Positions 63,300-64,000 of a stretch of 64,000 nt of DNA are shown piece by piece (the first letter of the stretch is position 1; each line of letters begins with the position of its first letter). The translations under genes were made by a program, and so were the position numbers. Under the pieces are notes generated by a model, which was not told the DNA's origin, did no database searches, and worked only from the letters and a program-made list of their open reading frames with translations. The stretch is taken from positions 100,325,322 to 100,389,321 of the forward strand of contig OZ023274.1 in NCBI GenBank assembly GCA_964007475.1, in the 5' to 3' direction. The DNA comes from Hybos culiciformis (Eukaryota; Arthropoda; Insecta; Diptera; Hybotidae).

Positions 63300-64000
63300 A
63301 AATAAACATTAAATAAAATGAATTTATTAATGCTTCAAATATAATTTTTTTATTTACATTCTTCTAACACATATTTTTTTTCTATAGAGAACAAATACTA
63401 GTAAACATTACTTACAATATAATTATAATACATAAAGGAAATATTTTGTTTATTTTTAAAAGCTTTATATAAAAATTATTTTAAAAGCTATAAAGCACTC
63501 TCGTTATAGCGATATATAACAAAAATAAAAGCTTGGGGGTCTGATCTAATTTTTGTTTAACTTTTTTTATTCGAATTTTTTGCTTAGAATAGTTACTCTA
63601 TTTATACTTACTTTATGCTTTAACTAACTTGGTAATTAATTTTATCTCAATCGAAAGTTATAGTTGTTACATTTAAAATTAAATCGAAAAATTTTAATAA
63701 TTATTGCCATAAGAAAAGTATTTACTGGTTTCTATTTCTACACACAACATTATTATGTTTCATCGGTCTATTTCGTCCATTAATATTTAGAGAAAAAAAA
63801 ACAATATTATGACTTTATAATAATTGTCATTCAAACGATAACAATGTGTTATAAAAATTTATATATTCAGCAAATTCCAATTCCAATTGTTAGCTTGAAT
63901 ATATTTTTTTAATTAAAAGAAGAATGAAAATAAAATTCTTTGATAAAAAAATATTTAGTTTTCAATCGAGTTAGGAGGATAACAAAACTAAAAAATATTT

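Larger units (their letters stand above)
56209..64000. other. Region upstream of cnn; no gene recognised
   Basis: The cnn promoter should lie just right of 56208. The rest, to the window end, is AT-rich DNA with a SINE (57903-58032) and two terminal-inverted-repeat elements (62739-62943, 63053-63299). All longer open frames here look like chance. Confidence 0.5.

Overview
This is an extremely AT-rich stretch of insect nuclear DNA. It has spliced genes with short GT-AG introns, insect gene families (pickpocket channels, hiiragi, centrosomin) and many small foldback and SINE-like repeats. The order cannot be fixed from sequence alone. All gene models below were built by hand by matching splice sites and reading phases; no transcript data were used.

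Layout. (1) 1-6.8 kb: two tandem DEG/ENaC (pickpocket) sodium-channel genes on the + strand. The first runs off the left edge and the second is complete (533 aa). (2) 6.8-16.5 kb: no convincing intact gene. It holds a tandem pair of hairpin MITEs, other repeats, a faint chemoreceptor-like remnant and a TE-associated ORF fragment. (3) 16.5-25.8 kb: a divergent pair. UBAC1/KPC2 (minus, 8 exons, 496 aa) and the poly(A) polymerase hiiragi (plus, 6 exons, 679 aa) are separated by about 3 kb of shared upstream DNA. (4) 25.8-32.4 kb: gene-poor. (5) 32.4-56.2 kb: one large minus-strand gene, centrosomin (cnn). Twelve phase-compatible exons give 1212 aa with CM1 at the N terminus and CM2 at the C terminus. 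(6) 56.2-64 kb: upstream of cnn, with repeats only.

The most interesting region is the 8.4-kb cnn intron between 46125 and 37674. It contains an intact four-exon myosin V-like motor gene (38203-42238, same strand) that stops after the first IQ region and has no visible coiled coil or cargo-binding tail. It also contains skipped exons (45108-45622, 44050-44392) that could make an alternative cnn product ending in a hydrophobic, tail-anchor-like segment, which recalls the mitochondrial CnnT isoform of Drosophila testis. A 319-bp near-perfect palindrome lies between those two exons. Other cnn introns hold a 1.46-kb Mutator-like element with a 9-bp target duplication, a 5'-truncated non-LTR retrotransposon and a tRNA-derived SINE.

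The genes are ordinary neighbours rather than a pathway: ion channels, a ubiquitin-ligase cofactor, mRNA polyadenylation, and centrosome assembly.
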